Assembly (NCBI GenBank): GCA_017853915.1
Contig: JAFMIS010000017.1
Location: 1-14,781, forward strand
DNA length: 14,781 nucleotides
Direction: 5' to 3'
From: a bacterium
GTDB lineage: Bacteria; Bdellovibrionota_C; UBA2361; OMII01
Made by a program: the position numbers and the translations under genes. Below the pieces are notes generated by a model. The model had not been told where the DNA came from, searched no databases, and was given only the letters and a program-made list of their open reading frames with translations. Positions 14,211-14,781 of this stretch are shown here, one piece after another (the stretch's first letter is position 1; each line of letters opens with the position of its first letter).

Positions 14211-14239
14211 GTGCTACTTGCTCGCCTTCTGGGTATAGT
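14211..14239 (+). promoter_or_regulatory. Possible secY promoter
   Basis: TATAGT at 14234-14239 matches the -10 consensus at five of six positions. Seventeen bases upstream, GTGCTA at 14211-14216 matches the -35 at three of six. The predicted start, about 14246, falls inside the 5' arm of the second terminator hairpin. secY needs a promoter if both upstream terminators work, and this is the best candidate. TATAGA at 14284-14289 is an alternative -10 with no good -35. Confidence 0.35.
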
Positions 14240-14243
14240 GAGG

Positions 14244-14265
14244 GCGGCCTTTTGGGCCGCTTTTT
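14244..14265 (+). terminator. Second terminator-like hairpin before secY
   Basis: GCGGCC (14244-14249) pairs with GGCCGC (14255-14260) around TTTTG, and five T residues follow at 14261-14265. The stem is short but entirely G-C. It lies about 120 nt after the first terminator and 31 nt before secY. It may back up the first one or act as an attenuator of secY. Confidence 0.75.
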
Positions 14266-14296
14266 GTGTGCGTGTGTTACTACTATAGAGGTTCGA

Positions 14297-14781
14297 ATGA
14301 ACGGCTTGTTGGCTGTATTTCAAATACCAGAGCTTAAGAAGAGGCTCATGTTTACCATCGGTATGTTGGCGGTGTATCGATTCGGTGTGTTTGTATCAAC
14401 CCCAGGGGTTGACGTCGACAAGATTCGCCAGATGTTTGAGTCGAACGCGAATACGCTCTTTGGTCTTATTAATCTCTTCTCGGGGGGAGCGCTTGAGCAG
14501 TTCTCTATCTTCGTGTTGGGAATATCGCCGTATATTACGGTCTCTATCATCATTCAACTTTTGACCCCAAGTTTCGCGTATCTCGAAAATCTAAAGAAAG
14601 AGGGTGACGCTGGTCGTCGGGTGATAACTCGGTATACACGTCAGGGTACAATTTTATTGGCTATAGTGCAGAGCTATATGATCGCTCGGGCGCTTGAGTC
14701 CAAGGGGCTCGCGACGCCTGGATTTTCTTTTGAGATAATCACCGTGATTACGCTTACCGCGGGAACCGCTTTTGTCATGTG
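14297..14781 (+). CDS. secY: Preprotein translocase channel subunit SecY (5' part)
   Basis: SecY is the membrane channel of the Sec translocon, exporting and inserting proteins with SecE, SecG and SecA. The first 161 residues are present and the gene runs off the window. Visible parts are the IPELKKRLMFTIGMLAVYR start with TM1 (about 17-34), the STPGVD turn, the plug region LFGLINLFSGGALEQFSIF (54-72), TM2 from LGISPYITVSIIIQLLT (74-90), the cytosolic ENLKKEGDAGRRVITRYTR loop (97-115), TM3 (about 117-134) and the beginning of TM4. ATG 14297 follows AGAGG at 14287-14291. Two terminator-like hairpins separate it from rplO. Confidence 0.97.
   Translation, partial: MNGLLAVFQIPELKKRLMFTIGMLAVYRFGVFVSTPGVDVDKIRQMFESNANTLFGLINLFSGGALEQFSIFVLGISPYITVSIIIQLLTPSFAYLENLKKEGDAGRRVITRYTRQGTILLAIVQSYMIARALESKGLATPGFSFEIITVITLTAGTAFVM

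Overview
The window is a bacterial str-S10-spc ribosomal protein cluster, all on the + strand. It runs rpsL-rpsG-fusA-tuf, then rpsJ-rplC-rplD-rplW-rplB-rpsS-rplV-rpsC-rplP-rpmC-rpsQ-rplN-rplX-rplE-rpsH-rplF-rplR-rpsE-rpmD-rplO, then the 5' part of secY, which is cut by the window end. All 24 complete genes and the partial secY are recognisable from their protein sequences. I saw no tRNA, rRNA, CRISPR array, insertion sequence or frameshifted gene. No gene-free stretch exceeds 300 bases; the largest are 1-280 (rpsL leader) and 14077-14296 (rplO-secY gap).

Layout. Positions 1-280 are a leader with several short hairpins and no convincing gene. Positions 281-4509 hold the str group (S12, S7, EF-G, EF-Tu), closed by a strong GC-rich hairpin with a T run at 4530-4562. 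Positions 4621-14076 hold twenty tightly packed S10 and spc genes with no terminator between them, so they probably form one long transcription unit. The rplO-secY gap holds two terminator-like hairpins (14106-14129 and 14244-14265). secY therefore looks transcriptionally separated from the ribosomal genes, unlike the usual spc operon.

Function. The products build the ribosome: the S12 decoding centre, S7 head, S3/S10/S19 head, S5/S8/S17 body, and the L2, L3, L4, L14, L15, L16, L22, L23, L24, L29 and L30 parts of the 50S subunit, plus the L5/L18 central protuberance. With them come the two elongation GTPases and the SecY translocon channel, which docks at L23/L24/L29 at the tunnel exit.

Organism. 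Gene order and protein style are those of a Gram-negative-type bacterium of moderate GC. The phylum cannot be fixed from here. Two traits could help place it: rpsN (S14) is absent from its usual slot between rplE and rpsH, and EF-Tu has an atypical switch I (KTVTI instead of the near-universal RGITI). From memory that switch I resembles planctomycete EF-Tu. Several ribosomal proteins (L22, L23, L24, S17) carry extra Lys/Ala-rich N-terminal tails.

I found no new multi-gene system. The points worth checking are the EF-Tu variant, the missing rpsN, the insulated secY, the structured rpsL leader and the hairpins on both sides of rplP.
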